Assembly (NCBI GenBank): GCA_017458225.1
Contig: JAFTFX010000004.1
Span: 1 to 54,489, forward strand
DNA from: Prevotella sp.
GTDB lineage: Bacteria > Bacteroidota > Bacteroidia > Bacteroidales > Bacteroidaceae
Length of the DNA stretch: 54,489 bases
Reading direction: 5' to 3'
A model generated the notes under the pieces. The model ran no database searches. It saw only the letters and a list, made by a program, of their open reading frames with translations, and had not been told where the DNA came from. A program made the translations under genes and the position numbers. Of this stretch, positions 54,353 to 54,489 are shown in pieces. Position 1 is the first letter of the stretch. The number at the start of each line of letters is the position of its first letter.

Positions 54353-54489
54353 TATAGAGTCAACCAGCAAGTGCAAGTTGTGTGCAAAGTTAGGCATAAT
54401 GTTTGAAAAAGACTTCATTTGGTGTGAGAAAGTTTAGTTTTTCCCTTGGCCTTCGGTTGATTTTGGCCTGTATGGATGCAATTCTCCTG
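54353..54489 (-). mobile_element. IS30-family element, right-end fragment at window edge (inverted copy)
   Basis: Exact reverse complement of 2-138. The element body lies outside to the right. Flanking bases differ from those at the left copy (GTCAGC against AAAAGG after the shared ...GACTCTATA), which sets the element boundary. Confidence 0.85.
54390..54488 (-). CDS. IS30-family transposase, C-terminal fragment (partial at window edge)
   Basis: Same 32 C-terminal codons and stop as the left-edge fragment, on the minus strand, including INRRPREKLNFLTPNEVFF. Truncated only because the window ends here. Identity of the two copies at base level suggests recent transposition or gene conversion. 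Confidence 0.8.
   Translation of the reverse strand, partial: RRIASIQAKINRRPREKLNFLTPNEVFFKHYA

Noticed and set aside
1-54489. The whole window as a composite transposon bounded by the IS copies
   Set aside because: The interior is mostly core chromosomal genes (gyrA, glmM, trmD, prfC, tRNAs). IS repeats at assembly break points explain the ends better.

Overview
The window looks like chromosomal DNA from a Bacteroidales bacterium, most likely Prevotellaceae. Evidence: promoters follow the Bacteroidetes TTTG-N20-TAnnTTTG pattern, often with the start codon only about 8-10 nt downstream; there is a serine palmitoyltransferase, a hybrid two-component sensor/regulator, T9SS-type C-terminal tails, and DUF4827, DUF4738, DUF4421 and DUF1460 proteins. 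No species call is possible.

The first and last 137 bases are exact reverse complements. Each encodes the last 32 codons of the same IS30-type transposase, so the window lies between two inverted IS copies whose bodies are outside. The left 4 kb is an accessory patch: a terminator cut off from its gene, a promoter with a highly structured leader of about 360 nt, a T9SS-tail protein coupled to a truncated Fib_succ_major-type protein, a broken excisionase-like HTH gene, an ATPase/nuclease protein and an 8-bp tandem repeat. From 4.1 to 18.4 kb the content is mainly core: DHH phosphoesterase, DUF4827 lipoprotein and GlmM (one block), a sodium/solute symporter, TrpB2, an EF-G paralogue with altered GTPase motifs, HemW, UDP-glucuronate decarboxylase and two tandem acyl-CoA ligases.

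From 18.4 to 35.5 kb is a secretion and carbohydrate region: a 1433-residue hybrid sensor/regulator, an AAA-ATPase/nuclease protein, two large secreted proteins each followed by a tiny acidic-tailed peptide gene, and a 1666-residue protein fusing a polysaccharide deacetylase, a GH27 alpha-galactosidase and a GH78 alpha-L-rhamnosidase. There is no SusC/SusD pair. From 35.6 to 54.3 kb: tRNA-Pro, serine palmitoyltransferase divergent from a lipid kinase, a FeoB-associated type Cys-rich protein, tRNA-Cys, TrmD, a DUF4738 lipoprotein, a C69 dipeptidase, an oxidoreductase-DUF4421-DUF1460-DUF1232 run, gyrA with two TPR paralogues, a phosphohexomutase and prfC.

The signals least explained by known features are two intergenic arrays of degenerate 22-bp repeats (26326-26501 and 41516-41713), each just upstream of a promoter for a secreted protein; the repeated cassette of a large secreted protein plus a tiny SR...W(D/E)4 peptide; the structured leader at 215-581; and three short tandem duplications, each placed on a stop codon.
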